NCBI RefSeq assembly: GCF_002865645.1
Contig: NW_020194541.1
Span: 413,181 to 477,180, forward strand
Length of the DNA: 64,000 nt
DNA from: Hyaloscypha bicolor E
Taxonomy: Eukaryota > Ascomycota > Leotiomycetes > Helotiales > Hyaloscyphaceae
Direction: 5' to 3'
Both the position numbers and the translations under genes were made by a program. How positions within the stretch are numbered: position 1 is the stretch's first letter; the number at the start of each line of letters is the position of its first letter. The notes under the pieces were generated by a model. It was not told the origin of the DNA. It did not search any database and saw nothing but the letters and a program-made list of their open reading frames with translations. This document shows, piece by piece, positions 46,867-60,600 of this stretch.

Positions 46867-49800
46867 TATAGTAAAGGTTTTTTCTTTTATATATAATTAC
46901 TATTATATATTTTACTTTTTTAGATATATAGGTATTAGTTAAAAAATTATATAAAACTTTTATTTATATATATAATTCGAAATTTATAAAATAATTAAAT
47001 TTCTATTATATTAGTAATCTAGAAAAGATTTAAATTATAATAATTAATATTTTTAGATTCTATAAGCATTTTCTAAACTCTAAGAATATAATTACTCTTA
47101 ATTACTTTTATATATTTTCTAGCTTTGATTATATAAGTTTTCTAAAATTAAAATACTAGTTAATTAGTTATTAAGCTTATTTATTTACGGTTATTAAAGC
47201 GCGTTTCTTTATATTAATTTTATAAATAAAGCGGCTTATAAAACTATTTCCTTAATTATATATTTTAATAACTAATATTCTTATTATATTTATTTATAAT
47301 ATATATATAATTATTAGATAATATAAAAACTTCTTTATATTAGCCTATTTAGCTAGGAAATCTAGAGTTTATTTTAAGAAATACAAGATAAAATTGGCTT
47401 ATACTAAGGAAATAATTTATAAAATCTATTATAAATACTATTATATTTAATATTTTCTTATATAAAGATTTAAGAAGCCTATATCTTATTTATTTTATAT
47501 AAAAAACTTATTTTCTAAGGTCTCGAAATCGGCTCTTAGAATTAAAACGATTTTTTCTCTATTATAATTTCTTTAAAAAATTAAGTAATTACTATAAAAC
47601 TAGAATTTATTATATTTTCTTATAACTTTATTAACTTTAATTACTTAAGCTATTAAAATTATCTTATTTCTAATTCTAAAGCTATATTTATTATTATTAT
47701 TATTTGCCTTCTTTATTATATAAGTTCTTATTTATAATCTAAACTTTATTATAACTAATTTCTTTAGCTCTAGCCTTAATATTAAAATAAATACTATTAC
47801 TTGCTTTGGGGCAATATTTCTCTAATTATAATTATATATTTTATAAATCTTTTAATTAATAAAACTTAAACTATATATTTTATATAAGCTATATTATTTA
47901 TTATTATTCCGGAAATACCTTATTTTTAAGAATCTAATACTGCAAAAATTTCTAGACTAATATAAAAGCTAATATAAGAATTATTCATTTTCTCTAATAT
48001 TATTATATAATTATTATATAATACTAGAATAAGTTTTTTATAATTAAATTACTTTTAGAATTATTTTATATTAAAAGTATAAAGAAGATAATACTTATTA
48101 AATAATAAGAACTCGAGAATTTATAAAAGCTTAAAAAAAGAAAGGCTATATTAAAAAAATTAACTTATATTAGTTTATTAATAATATATTATTTCCTTTT
48201 AATATCTAGTAAATAATTACTTATTAAAAGGCTATATTTAAGTACTCTAGTTTCTTAAAGAAATTTCAAAGACTCTTTATAAGAAAATTATTTAAAAGTA
48301 TAATATAAAGCTTAAGATCTTTAATATAATAAACTTTAAACCTTTTTTTATAATAATTATAATGTATTATAAGTTTAATTAAGCTAATAAAAAAATAACT
48401 AATTATTAAAACTATTTCTATACTTATAATATATTTATAAATAGTTTTTAGGCTTATATAATAGTAATAAAAGACCTTATTACTTTTATTCTTATTTATA
48501 TAAAATCTAATTAATATTTCTTATTTATAAATATATAGCCTATAAGTTCGAACGCTTTTATATTAAATATAATAGAACTTATAAAGGCTATATAAGCCCT
48601 AATTCTATTTTTTTTTAGTAATATATAAAGCTCTTCCTTAAATAATAATATATTTAACTTAAATATATAATTACTTTTAGTTAGCTCGAATACTTAGAAT
48701 TTAGCTTAATTTAGTTATTACTTCTTATATTTCCCTTTTCTTTATTAGTTAATTTAATATCTAGAAGTACTTACTTTTTATATTATAATAATTATATATT
48801 TTAATTAATTGAATTAGATTTATATTAGCTTTATAAGCTTAAAAGAAAGGCTATTTTAGTTTATTTTCAAAAGTAATAAAATCTAATAACTTAAGCTATT
48901 TTCTTAATATATAGATTTAAATGCCTTATTTATTTCAAAAACTAAGATCTCTTTTCTTTTATTAGTAATAAAAGAATATAACTCGAATATAAAATCTATT
49001 AAAAAAGTAAAAAACTTTATTTAGATAAATAATAAAAATAAATAGATTATTATTAGTATCTCTAAAGCAGAAAAAAAAAAGATAATAAGCTATATAATAG
49101 ATTAAAGAATAGCTATAACTAGTATTAAATCTTAAAGAATTATTAAAAGAAAGAAAATAGTATTATTATAATATAATATCTTAGAAATAAAAAGTAAATA
49201 CTAGTTATATTTATATAAAAAAAGAAATAACTTAATAAGATATTTCTATATTAAATTAATTATAGCCTACTTTTATATACTTAATTTCTCTAAAGAATTT
49301 AATTATTAAACCTATAACTTTATTTATTATCCTTACTTATTTTCTTTTTAATACTTACTTAAAAGTTTATTAACTAGTAAATAAGCTTTAAAGAAAGGCT
49401 AAGCTAAAGCCTTTATTAAATAAGATTTTTAATTAAAAGATAAAAGAAGTTATTACTCGAAAGCTTTTATTAAATTCTCTAGCTCTTTTAAAGCTAGTTT
49501 CTAAAGCCCTTATTATAATTTATTAGTACCAGACTCTAGTATTATTATTACTTATAATCTAAAAGAAAATAAAAAGAACCTATATTATATAGTTTTTACT
49601 TTTCAGCTTAATATATATTTTAATAAAATTATTTAAGTTAAAGCTATAATAGCCGGTGCCCCTCCCACGCGCTTCGCTTGTAGTCGGGATAAGCAAGTGT
49701 CTCGCTTAACCAAGTGTCCCATCGAGATTTTAGCCGATTCTTGATTTTTGGTACGCATCGCATACAAAATCAAGCATATTTGCAATGGAATTTAAGGATA

Positions 49801-49932
49801 CTAGTTACAAAAAATATAAAGCTACCTAGAACTGTACAAAATCGGCATTCGCTTGTATACTGTCAATTGAGCCCGCATTACTCTCCATATCTGAAGAGTC
49901 TGGAATAATAAGGGGGGGTGGACTTGAGTCTA

Positions 49933-50376
49933 CGAAGATCACGGCATAAAGTGACGGGACTACAGGGCATTTGAACTACAAGTCCACTTTCAGGCCACTT
50001 TCTGCTGGATTCAACCACTAAAGCCCCCTATATTTCCAGGCCACTGCCCTGAACGAACGCTATAAACCGCAAGCAAGGGGTACCACACCTTTTTAAGGCA
50101 TATCCCTATACTTACAGGGGAAGCTTCGCTAAAGTACCCTATAATTACCACCCTTACAGCGTCCGAGCGCTATGGTTGCTCTGCCAGCAGCGCTATAACC
50201 CTTGAGCATCTTCCGACAACCCTGCAAATGTCTTACACTCTAGTTTAGGGCACCAGGCCTGGAGTTATACGGCCTTATAGCGGGCTTAACCCCTCAATTT
50301 GCACGCTGTAGTCCACTGAGCGCCTCAAGCGAGTCTAAATGCCCTGTAGTCCCGTCACTTTATGCCGTGATCTTCG
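49933..50376. mobile_element. MITE-B, same end family as MITE-A
   Basis: With flanking TA the ends read TACGAAGATCACGGCATAAA, identical to MITE-A, and the inverted match runs about 41 bp through ACAGGGCATT. TA at 49931-49932 and 50377-50378 is the target duplication. The interior is GC-balanced, unlike its host, has no coding capacity and is unrelated to the MITE-A interior. It is inserted in the pogo element. Confidence 0.92.
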
Positions 50377-50449
50377 TATATACTCTCCCACCCTCTCCTT
50401 TTAATGCTTCCGTTCAGTAGTATTAATTACTATATCCTCATCCCTGTCA

Positions 50450-52440
50450 ATATTAATAAAGGTATTTGGTGCCTCTAGCTAATCGGGGGCTAGATTACTG
50501 AGGGATGCCATAAGCTAGCGAACCACGAGCTATAAATCAGGGTAAAAGTCCTTCTTATAGCAAGCTTATTCAATAATTGTAGGGTATTTATCAGGTTCGC
50601 GAATTGGTACTATATCCTCTACTGGAATTAGCTCATCCTTTAGTTAATACTCTATGATTCTAGCTAGTCTAGCTTTCTCATCCTTGCGAGCTTGAATTCC
50701 GGCGTCCTTGAGCTAATTTTTAGCTCGATTTACGGTAGTAGCAAGCTTCTTTTTAGCCTTGCAAAGAGCTTCTCTATTATCTTTCTCCTTTTTCTCTTTA
50801 ATCTCTATACGAAGCTCTACTATACTAGCAGATAGCCCTCCCTTATATAAGCTTTTACGGGACTTCGCCTTGTAATTATACTTCTTATAAAGCTTTGTTT
50901 AGAGAGCCTGGTGCTCTATTATCTGGAGATAACTTTTTTATAGTTAGATATTGACCTTTTTAACTATAGCTATCCAAGTTTCCTTCGAATTTTCTGAAAA
51001 TATAGTACGATCGCAATCTATAAGTACCCTAAGGATTACGGCTGTATTCTATACTTTATCGGGACAAGTAGGTAATAAAGGGGAAAGATCTAAGCTCTCC
51101 TTTACCTTAATCTCCTTAATTAATCTCTTTTTCTTTCCGTATAATCGTATCTTTTTAATTCCAGCTTTATAACTAACGGGCCATATACTAGAGCTCTCAA
51201 AGGCATTCTTGATTATATACTTTTGCATTATTTGTATACGAATTAGGATAAGATTACGGAAAAAGGAGGTAATTATATATTCAAAATCAAGGGAATAGAG
51301 GGCCGTATAAATCGCCATTTTATAATAGTACTTCCAGGAGCGGAATATACTAATATTAAGTAGTTAAAGGATATATATTAAGTAAGAGGGAAACCAGAAT
51401 AGCTTAATATTATATTCCCCGGCCTTTAATTAAAATGGTTTATAGACATGCAATTCATAACCGTCTAGAAGAAGGATTTTCCAAGATTTATCTGGCCTAG
51501 CTCTTAAATACTTAATTAAATAATCGAGGTATTTTATAGCTATATTATTATTTATATACCCGGTAGGTATATACTTAATATATTCTGTTCCGATTAGGTT
51601 TTCTAATATCCAATTATCCATAATCTTCTTCCCAGGAGTAATTACAAATAGTGGAAGAGGTTTACGACTATCTATATAAATAGTCTCGATTATTATAACT
51701 AATTTGCGATTCTCAGAGCTGGCCGTATATAGCTCTTTTACCTTTATGAGTATAATTACATACTTACTAGTAGGGCAACTAATACGTATTCCTGACTCGT
51801 TCATATTCAGAATATTCTTCCTCTTTATAATATAAAGCTCCTCCAGAATATTGTAATATTTCTGAAACCATATTCTAATATCCTCTTCTATATGAGATTC
51901 GAGTTATGTATATGTAATTGGCTTCGTTTTAATTATATAAAGTGTCTTATAATTCCGTATCCATATACTAAACCAGCTAGCTAAAGGCGGTGATTTTAGA
52001 GGAGATTTAGTCTGTTTATATTAGCTAAATAGTTCGATTTAGAAGGCATACTTACAGCTTTTAAATATATAATTATAGCTTAAACCATCTAATATATAGC
52101 CCCTAAACCAGCCTCCTACTACTTATAGCAATACTGCCTAATCGCCTCCTCCTATACCTCGTTCAGGATCTTATTATTACTACTATGCGTATTATAGAGT
52201 CCTTGGGAGTTCCTCTTCTTATTATGCTTGCAAAGTACCGATTTTCGCAAAAAAGCTTCCTTAATATAATATATTCTCGCAGTAGTAATTACTAAATTAT
52301 TATTATTCTCAAGATACTATTTACAGGCCTTATTAAAGATACGGTAGTAATTAGCTTCCGTAGTATATAGATAATAGAAATACTTCCAGGATATCTCCCT
52401 AATTCTGGTAGGATTAAATAAAGGTATACCTATTTTTGGA
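50450..52440 (-). pseudogene. pogo/Fot1-family DDE_1 transposase, RIP-inactivated
   Basis: The best-preserved part is open at 51430-51804. It starts MNESGIRI (first catalytic region, where relatives have an acidic D-E-x-G pattern), then ENRKLVIIIETIYIDSRKPL, WILENLIGTEYI and KILLLDGYELHV, the LLLDGHxSH second catalytic block. ORF 51049-51318 gives the C-terminal segment with YIIKNAFESSSIWPVS, matching the pogo region xTIxxAFxxTGIxPxN. The N-terminal CENP-B-like HTH should lie near 51900-52440 but is too damaged to read. Stops and missing His make it inactive. Confidence 0.8.
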
Positions 52441-52749
52441 ATCTTTATACGTGAATTAAATAATAAATTAGTTAACAAGTTAGGCCAAACATGCAATTAC
52501 AAGACGTGTTTTTTTAGTAAGGATTATATATAAATTTTAGAGCCCGCATTTTCTTAATAGGATACTTGGTTAACGAGACACTTGCTTGTCCCGACCACAA
52601 GCAAAGCACGTAGGAGGGGCACCGGCTATTAATTAATACTAGAACCGAAATTAATATTATAATTTAAGGCTTTATAAATAATTATAATTTTATAATTATT
52701 AGAAAGTCTTATTTAACTTTAGTTTCCTATAATAAACAATATTGCTTTT

Positions 52750-55700
52750 TATTAGTTTATTAGAAACACGTAATATAATATATAAGTTAGTAAAATAATT
52801 AATATTTAGAAATAAGAATTATAATATTATAATATTAATTTATAATTTCTAAATTTGCTAAGCCTAATAGAAATTAGCTATTAGTCGAGTTATTTATAAA
52901 ATGCGAGGTTATATAATTATATCTTATATCTTATATTTTATTACTTATATTTTATTACTTTTAAGTCTCGTAATTAAATATATAACTTCCGAAATAATAG
53001 TTATATTAATATTAAAACCTTTCTAAAAATGCAAAAAAATAGTATTTTCCTCTAATTATATACTAATTTCCTAACCCGGCCTAGTATTAAATTCTTCTGA
53101 ATACTTTATATATTTATATATATTCTCTTATTTTATATTTCTATTTTTTTTTATTTAATATATTTATTTTCTAATTTATTCATACTCGACTTATTTCTCT
53201 ATATTTAATTATATAGTATTTATATTAATAAGATACTCGAGGGTATTTAATAGCTTTAATTTTATTATAAAGTTAATAGAATCCGATTTTTTCTTAATTT
53301 ATTTAACTTTTATAATCTCTTATTATTTATATATCTAGCGAAAATATATTATATTAATTATTAGGCATTTCTTTTAAATAATATTTAATTTAATAAGGCA
53401 TTTATATAGCGACTTCGAATTTATATAAATAACTAGTAATAATTCTATTTCTAGTACTTTATTAATTATAGACTTAACTAAAGCACTTATATTAAAGCTA
53501 TAAGCTATATTATATAATTCCGAAACTAGAATACTTCTAGTAACTTTCTTGTATTTAGTAAAGAACTAGTAAATAATATTAATATATCTAGTTTTATTTA
53601 CTAAAACTAAAATATATTTAATTTAAAAAAAGAAATCTTTATTATTTGCAAATAAAGTATTCGTAAAAACAATTAAATATAAGAACTTCTTTACTAGTTT
53701 TATAAATTTCAATTCTCTAATAATATTTTTAATTTATTATTAAATATACTTATTAAGTGCCTTTATATTAGTTTTTAAGGATTTAATAACTTAAATAATA
53801 ATTAATAGATTATATAAAGCTTCTAATTAATAAACTAATATAATATATACTTCTTTAATATATTAGGTAATATATTAATTCTTAATAAAGAGGTCTTAAT
53901 ATATAGTTCCTTTATTACTTATAATAATAATTTTTTTAACTAAAATAATTTAGAGGTTTTATACTAGTATTTCTATATAAAAATAATTCCAGTAATATTT
54001 ATATAAATAATGTTTTTATTAAACTTGAGATTATAATTAAAAGTAAAGCATTTATACTTTTTAACTAAAAATTTAGCCTTTTATAGCTTTAATTACTTTG
54101 CCTTTATAAAATTATTATTTTTAATAAATAAGGTATTATTAGTTTAAAGGCTAATAATTTTAAAGAATTACTTACTATAAAGAAGGCAAGGATTATAAGT
54201 TAATTGTTTTATAGAAAGCTTATTAATATAATAGAAATAATAAGTCTTAAACTAGTAATTTTTAGCTTGCGGTATATTATATAATAGTTTTATAATATTT
54301 GAAACCAAATTATTATTTAGATTTAGCTATTTAATAAGCTTATAAAGTAAATTAATATAGAAATTATAATTAAATAAGGTTATTAATTAGATATAAGCTT
54401 ATAAGATATTACATAAATATAATTTCATAGTATTTATTATTATAATAGTAATACTAAAGGTAATTCTTTGGCTAATATATTAAATAATAGGTAATTAAAT
54501 TAATATAATATATTTCTCTTTATTATTATAACCTTAAATAATAAGTTTTGACTTATTTAGCTTCTTCTTAATATTCCTATTCTTAACCTTATTAATAAAT
54601 CTGAAATTAAAAATATATATTTCTTCTAATATTTGAAATCTAGAAATAACCTTAAATATATCTTTTTTTAAAAGTTTAATAACTTTAATTTAATAGAAAT
54701 TATTATACTAAGTTTTATTTTATAGAAATGCTTTAATATTAGAATTCTTATAAGATTATTCTTTACTATATTTTAGTAAAGAAATATTTGTATCTTCTTT
54801 TTCGAAGTCGGCTTTAGATTACTCGAAATTGAAATTACTAGAATTAATCTAAATTTCGGAAATATAATAAGATTTAATAGAAGTTAAATAAAAGATAATA
54901 TTATTATATAATAAGGCTAATATATAGTTCTTCTTATTAATAGCTATAAGCTTATATAGCCCTTTTTAATTACTGTTTTAATTAATATTTCCTTTATATT
55001 TTATAAAAATATTTGAATTTAGAGAAAGTTTATAAATATTAGTTATATTAGAACTATTTTGAGTATTTAACGTATTTATAACTTAATATTTAGCTTAAAG
55101 CTTTTGAATTTCCGTTATTACCTTTTTAAAAGCCGCTAATTATTATAAAATAATAAGTAATAAGGTATTATATTTAATTATTTATAGTAAAGTATTATAA
55201 ATTAAATAAATTAAAATAATATTATTAGATTTCGCAAAGTTATTTAAAGTATAATATTTTTATTAATTTTATTAATTTCGGCCATAATAATAAAATAAAT
55301 ATATTAGATTAGTTTATAATAGTATTTTATAATTTTAATAAAGTTATAAGCTTTTATAAAAATAAAAATAATTTTTATATTTATAATATTTATAAGTTAA
55401 GCGAACCTCTTATTAATAAACTACTTTCTGATATTTGCTATAATCTAATTAAAAGAGCCTAAATAATTATTAATTTAATATTACTTAAATATATTTCAGA
55501 TATATATTATACTAATATTTTAAAGCTATTAGTTAGCTTAATATAAAGTGCCTTTATTAATAATATAAAGCATAGGCTTACTAGAAATATAAAAAATATT
55601 AATAATAATAAAGTAATTAAAGCTAATATTATCTTTTAGATTAAACTTGAATTATTTAAATAATTGGCTATATTTCTAGTATTACTTATAATACTTTATA

Positions 55701-57350
55701 AGATATTTAAGGGATTTTATATTAATATTATAGCTTGCTTATTCTAGTATATTTTATAATTTACTAACTAATAAATAATTAAAATAATAATATAAATATT
55801 ATAATTTAATCTTTACAAAAAAGCAAAAGTTATAAATAAAGAATTCGAAAATAAAGCTTTATAATATAATATTTTAAATCAAGAAAAAGTATTTGAAATA
55901 TTATATTATAAATATATAATATTTAATAAAAGTAATAAAAAAATTAATAAGATTATTAAAGTAAACTTCTAGCTTATTAATATTAGTTAAGATAAGTAAA
56001 AATAAAGTCTTTAAAAGTATAATATAGAATTATACTTGCCTAATTAATATATTTATTATTACAGATTTAATAAAAGATATAAATCCGATATTAAACTAGA
56101 TATTAATTTGACTTTTAGTAGTTTTATTAAATATAATAATTTTATTAATATACTATAAAGCTTGAAATTAATTAGAATTAGTAATTAAGTATTTAGAGGC
56201 TCTAGTATTAATTATAACTTTATAAAAGCAATAAGTATTATATTTTAATATATTATTAATTATAAAAGTCTGGGTATTTTCTATTAAAGATTTAATAGGC
56301 TTTAAGATATAGTTTTTGCTTCTTATTTAATATATAAGAGAAAGGGAAATAAGATTATTTATAAGAGTATTAGCTATAGTTATTAGTAAAGTAAAAGTAA
56401 TAAAAGTAGCTAAAAAGCTTTTTATTAAAATAAAATAGAAATCTAAGTAATATTTCTCTTTTTTATTTGTTTTTACTAATAAAGCTTTAAAAGTACTATT
56501 TACTAGTTTGTCTGTATTTTTTTATTATTTTTTTCTTCTTTAATTTCGGCTATATACTAGATATAAATATTACTAAAGTATTTATTAAATTTATAGATAT
56601 TTCGAAATCTGAATTAATAGATATTTTTATTTTTAAATTAAGCCTTCTTAGTCTTTTATTTTTCTAATATATACTTTTATAAATAGTATTTAAATCTCTT
56701 ATATATAAAATATAATTTTGAAATATAATTATTATAATTATATAACTTGAAGTAATTATTACAAGTTCTAAAATTATAGCTAAATTTATATTAATAATTT
56801 TCGAACTAATAATTATTTAATTAGCTATTTGAATAATATTATTAATTAATAAAAAGATATCGGAATTACCTTATTATTTGCTCTTATATATAGTAATTAA
56901 TAACTAGAGCTTATTAATAAGCTAGCCGAGATTTATAAAAGAATCTGAGATTATATATTTATATATTTAAAAATCTTAATATATAATAATACTTTTATTA
57001 TTAAGAAATTTGGTATTTTATAAGTTAAATATAAAACTATATTATAATTAATATAGTTTATTAATTAGTAATTAAATAGCCTCAAATATTGGTTTTTCCG
57101 GATATTTAGCTATTATAAAAGCTAATATAATAGTGTTTTACTTATCTAAATTTCAATATTAAAAACCGGACCCTTTAAAAAAGCTATAAATATTTATTAT
57201 AATAGTAAAATTAATATAATAGTTAAAGGCTCAAAGTTTAAGGAATCTTATATATTAGAAAATACTAAGCTATAGAATAAAGTAAAAAAGATGCCTTAAT
57301 CTTTTAGTATTATTTTATTCAAGTATTCTGGCTTAGCTTTATTTTATATC
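52750..57350 (-). mobile_element. Second copia copy (copia-2), 5'-truncated
   Basis: The LTR at 52750-53005 is the reverse complement of the copia-1 LTR. Inward, 53060-57350 aligns in reverse with copia-1 from about 28160 back to 23960. The RNase H block is readable on the minus strand near 53480-53570 (YKKVTRSILVSELYNIAY). The expected 5' LTR near 58.5 kb was not found. It inserted into or beside gypsy-2 at 52749. Confidence 0.78.
53290..54650 (-). pseudogene. copia-2 reverse transcriptase and RNase H
   Basis: This is the reverse-complement counterpart of 26600-27960 in copia-1, with the same block order and heavy RIP-type stops. The RNase H end is the best-preserved segment. Confidence 0.72.
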
Positions 57351-60300
57351 TATTTCTAATATTCTATTCTTGGCAGATTATACTATTATATTAGCTATTA
57401 TATTACCTCTCCCTTAAAGAAAAATATAAATACCCTTATTTAGGGAATTATTTAGCTATAATAAAGAAAAGAAAAGAAAACTATAACTATTAACTCTATT
57501 TTATTTAATTCCGGTAGCTTACTTGAAATCGAAATATAGTCTTAATTCTGCTAAAACAATTCAGTTCCTAGTATATTTCGGCTAGTTCTTCTTATTTATT
57601 ACTTGTATTATATCTATATTCATATTAATAATATGGTCTGGAAATGCTATATAAGTTATAGCCGATACTGGAACTATTATTATTAGGCGGTTTTCGAATA
57701 GAAATAGTAAATCAAGTTTATTTATTAAGGCAGGCTTTAATATAGTAGCTTATTTGCCTTTTTTTTTTTTTGGAATAATATTATTTTATTTAGTTAAGCT
57801 GTTCTTGAATTACTTAATCCGTTTTTAGGCCTTTATAAGCTTGGTATAGAGCTTCTCGAATTAATTATTCTAGTAACTTATATATTAAGGCCAGATATTT
57901 CAGCTACTTTATTATTAAATTCTCGGGCCTTAAGCTTTATAATTTTTTTCTTATAGAAACTTCTAAGGGGCTTTCTAACTTGGCTTATAATATTATATAC
58001 TAATTTATTAATATTTATAGGGTATTTATTCTTTGATTTAGCCTTTAGAATTATTTATTAGCTTTTAGTCTCAGATTAGTACTTGGTATTATATGCTTCT
58101 TGATTATAATAAGTATCTTAATACTAGTTTAGCCATTTTTATTATTATTAGATTTCTTTTCCTTATTAGATTTCTTCTTATTAATAGACTTCTCTCTATT
58201 GGATTTCTTACTATTCTCTAATACCTTATATTTCCTAAATATACTGCCTTTACTTTTATTAATCTTTTTAGTACCTGGCTTAGTAACGAGCCTGCAACCA
58301 TGGGTCTGTATACACAGGCGCTTTTTCAGGCTTCATTCAACTAGCCCCCTAAACAACCCACCATAGCCCTGAACACACCACCACCGCTCAATTTTCAGTA
58401 CGAGAAAGGCTACGAGATCCCTACGAAATATAAGGAGGCTATGCGCTAGCCTTGCTGGTTTAGAAAGGTCCCCGTTTGCGCCCTAATAGTACAATACAAG
58501 CTCAGCGATACCGCGGTCCGCAAGATCCTTAGCTACCCTTACCCAGAATAATAACGCCCTAATAAGCTGATTTTAAAGCAAGAGCATTGGGTACAAGTAC
58601 TTATATAGCGGCATGGGTAGTTAACTCCTAATTAAATACTACTTTAATACCTAACTTTCGTGATTTTTTAATAAAAATGCCCTGTATATACAGACCCATA
58701 ATCGCAGGCTCGTAAGATTAATATATTAGCATTTCTTATTAGTACTATTTATTCTGCCTATTAAACTATTTGACTTATTATTACTAGTAGTCAAATCCTC
58801 TATTTTGCTATTCTTAGAAGGCTTTACTAAAATAGCTTCTATAGTAATTTTAAGTATATTCTTAAGAGTAATATAGATTATATTTTATATATTAACTTAT
58901 TCTTAAATAAGGTAATTGCTATTTTTATTTATAAAGATAATTTGGCTAGTAATTATATTATAAATAGTTATAGCTACCAAACTTGAAATACTACTATTAT
59001 TACTTAAGTTATTTAGGATTTAGTAAATAGCCTTACTTAATTCGGCCTCAAATAATATATTACCGGAGTTCTTATTAGTTTTGTTTTTATTAATAGTTCT
59101 ATTAAGGCAGTAATAATAGTATAAATAATTAAGGTTATAAAAGTTAAAATAATTAGAAAGATTTCTTTCCATTTTTAATAATATCTTAAACTAATATAAA
59201 CAAGTATTTACTTTTGGCTTAGCTTTGAGAATTTACTTTTTTAGGCAATTTATCTAAATAGCAAACTATAATATAGTATAGTAAAAAAAGATATTTTATC
59301 CAGATTTCTAGAAAAGAGAATAAATACTAAATAGTAAAATAAAGGAAATATACTAGAATTTAGATAAAACCTAGGAAATATCTAGGTTTTTCTTTTCTTT
59401 CTCTAGTTATAAAAGTCTTATTATCGAGATTTATTATTATCTGAGTAGTCTTTATTAAACTTATTCTCTTTAATATACCGAATTTACTTATTTAGCTAAA
59501 TAAGAAATCCTGCTTTATTAGGGTTCTACTTATGAAATTTATATAGTTTAAGTATTAAGTTCTTAAAGTTTAATATAAGATACTATTTATTATCTATATT
59601 CTATTTCTTCTATTTAATCTTATAATAAAGCTTATTATAAAGTATCTTAAAAGAGAAAATCTTCTCGATTTCTTATTCGAATTTACTATTAACTTTAGTA
59701 AAACTAGGCTCTTTATTAGTTTAGCCAGGTAATGGGTTAGTAGAATTCTTATAAAATCTATTAGTATAAAAGATTAGCCAAATTCTATAGAATAGAAAGC
59801 AATCCAATTAATATAAATAGCCTATTATTTTATTAATTTTAAATGATTTAGTAAAAGAATAATTTAATTTATTAAATAAATAATTTGTTTTCTATATCTT
59901 TTTAATTATATAGACTATATTTTCTAAATTAAAGTCTAGTTTTTACTATTTCTTATTAGCTTACTTAGCTTAATACTTCTGGGCTATTATTATATATTCT
60001 CGGATATAATTAATAATAATATTAATTCTTTTAGTCTATTATTATATTTTTCTTAATTAAGTTTCTCTCTTAATATTTTAAACTCTATTATTAGTAGTAT
60101 TTAATTAAAATTTAGCTTAAATTTATATCTATAATTAATTATTATAGAAAATAAACCAATTAACTTATATAGGTAAATAGTACTTATAATATTAAATACC
60201 GGAAATAAATCTGCCTAGTTATTCTAAAAGTAATTAATAAAGAAATAAAGTCAAGTATTAATAATCTAATTAATAATTTCTATATACCTATTAGTTTAAA

Positions 60301-60600
60301 TATATTCTATAATTAAAAGCTTTAGTTTATTTCTAGTTAATATTAATAGTTTATTTATAAAGTCTGAAATAAACTAGAATTCTCGGTTACTAATAATAAT
60401 AAGAAAAGATATTAAAAATATATCCCTTAATTAAATATAATCTAATAAGGAAATAGTATAATAAAAATAGAGGCAGGGAGAAAAACTCGATTATATTAAC
60501 TAAAGGGAAAAAAAATAAAAGGAGATTATAGACTCTTATAAAGCTATAATCTTACTAGTCTATATAATAGTACTATATCTATATATAATACTATATAACC
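57351..60600 (-). repeat. Unclassified RIP-degraded relic with a Lys/Ser-rich region
   Basis: Minus-strand reading on both sides of the 58286-58713 MITE gives compatible hydrophilic sequence. PSKNSKIEDLTTSNNKSNS lies on one side, then KPGTKKINKSKGS and a run rich in KKSN on the other. It resembles a gag-like or linker region, but no diagnostic domain was found, so the class is open. Confidence 0.45.
58286..58713. mobile_element. MITE-C, structurally related to MITE-A and MITE-B
   Basis: The left end ACGAGCCTGCAACCATGGGT and the reversed right end ACGAGCCTGCGATTATGGGT continue as inverted repeats to ACAGG. The first bases (with preceding T, TACGA) and an ACAGGGCATT block about 30 bp in match the position of the same block in MITE-A and MITE-B, although the sequence between differs. 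The interior is GC-balanced and non-coding. The boundary is uncertain by one or two bases. Confidence 0.85.

Larger units (their letters stand above)
49652..52626 (-). mobile_element. pogo/Fot1-type transposon, 2975 bp, TA target site
   Basis: The left end GCCGGTGCCCCTCCCACGCG and the reversed right end GCCGGTGCCCCTCCTACGTG start inverted repeats of about 70 bp that continue through GACACTTGCTT-like blocks. TA flanks both (49650-49651 and 52627-52628). A minus-strand DDE_1 transposase relic lies inside. A 444-bp MITE (49933-50376) has inserted near the left end. Comparison with gypsy-1 shows the uninterrupted target. Confidence 0.92.
46867..52749 (+). mobile_element. Second gypsy copy (gypsy-2), split by a pogo element and cut by copia-2
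   Basis: The LTR at 46867-47010 and the following PBS-region sequence from 47011 (TTAGTAATCTAGAAAAGATT) align with the reverse complement of gypsy-1 around 22040-22534. Further similarity to gypsy-1 is seen near 47790 and at 49600-49651, and it continues at 52627-52749 after the pogo insertion. The LTR lacks about 155 bp present in gypsy-1. The RT and integrase part is missing, because the element is cut at about 52750 by copia-2. Confidence 0.75.

Noticed and set aside
49714..49908. Plus-strand ORF of 64 codons
   Set aside because: It overlaps the inverted repeat of the pogo element and shows no recognisable protein.
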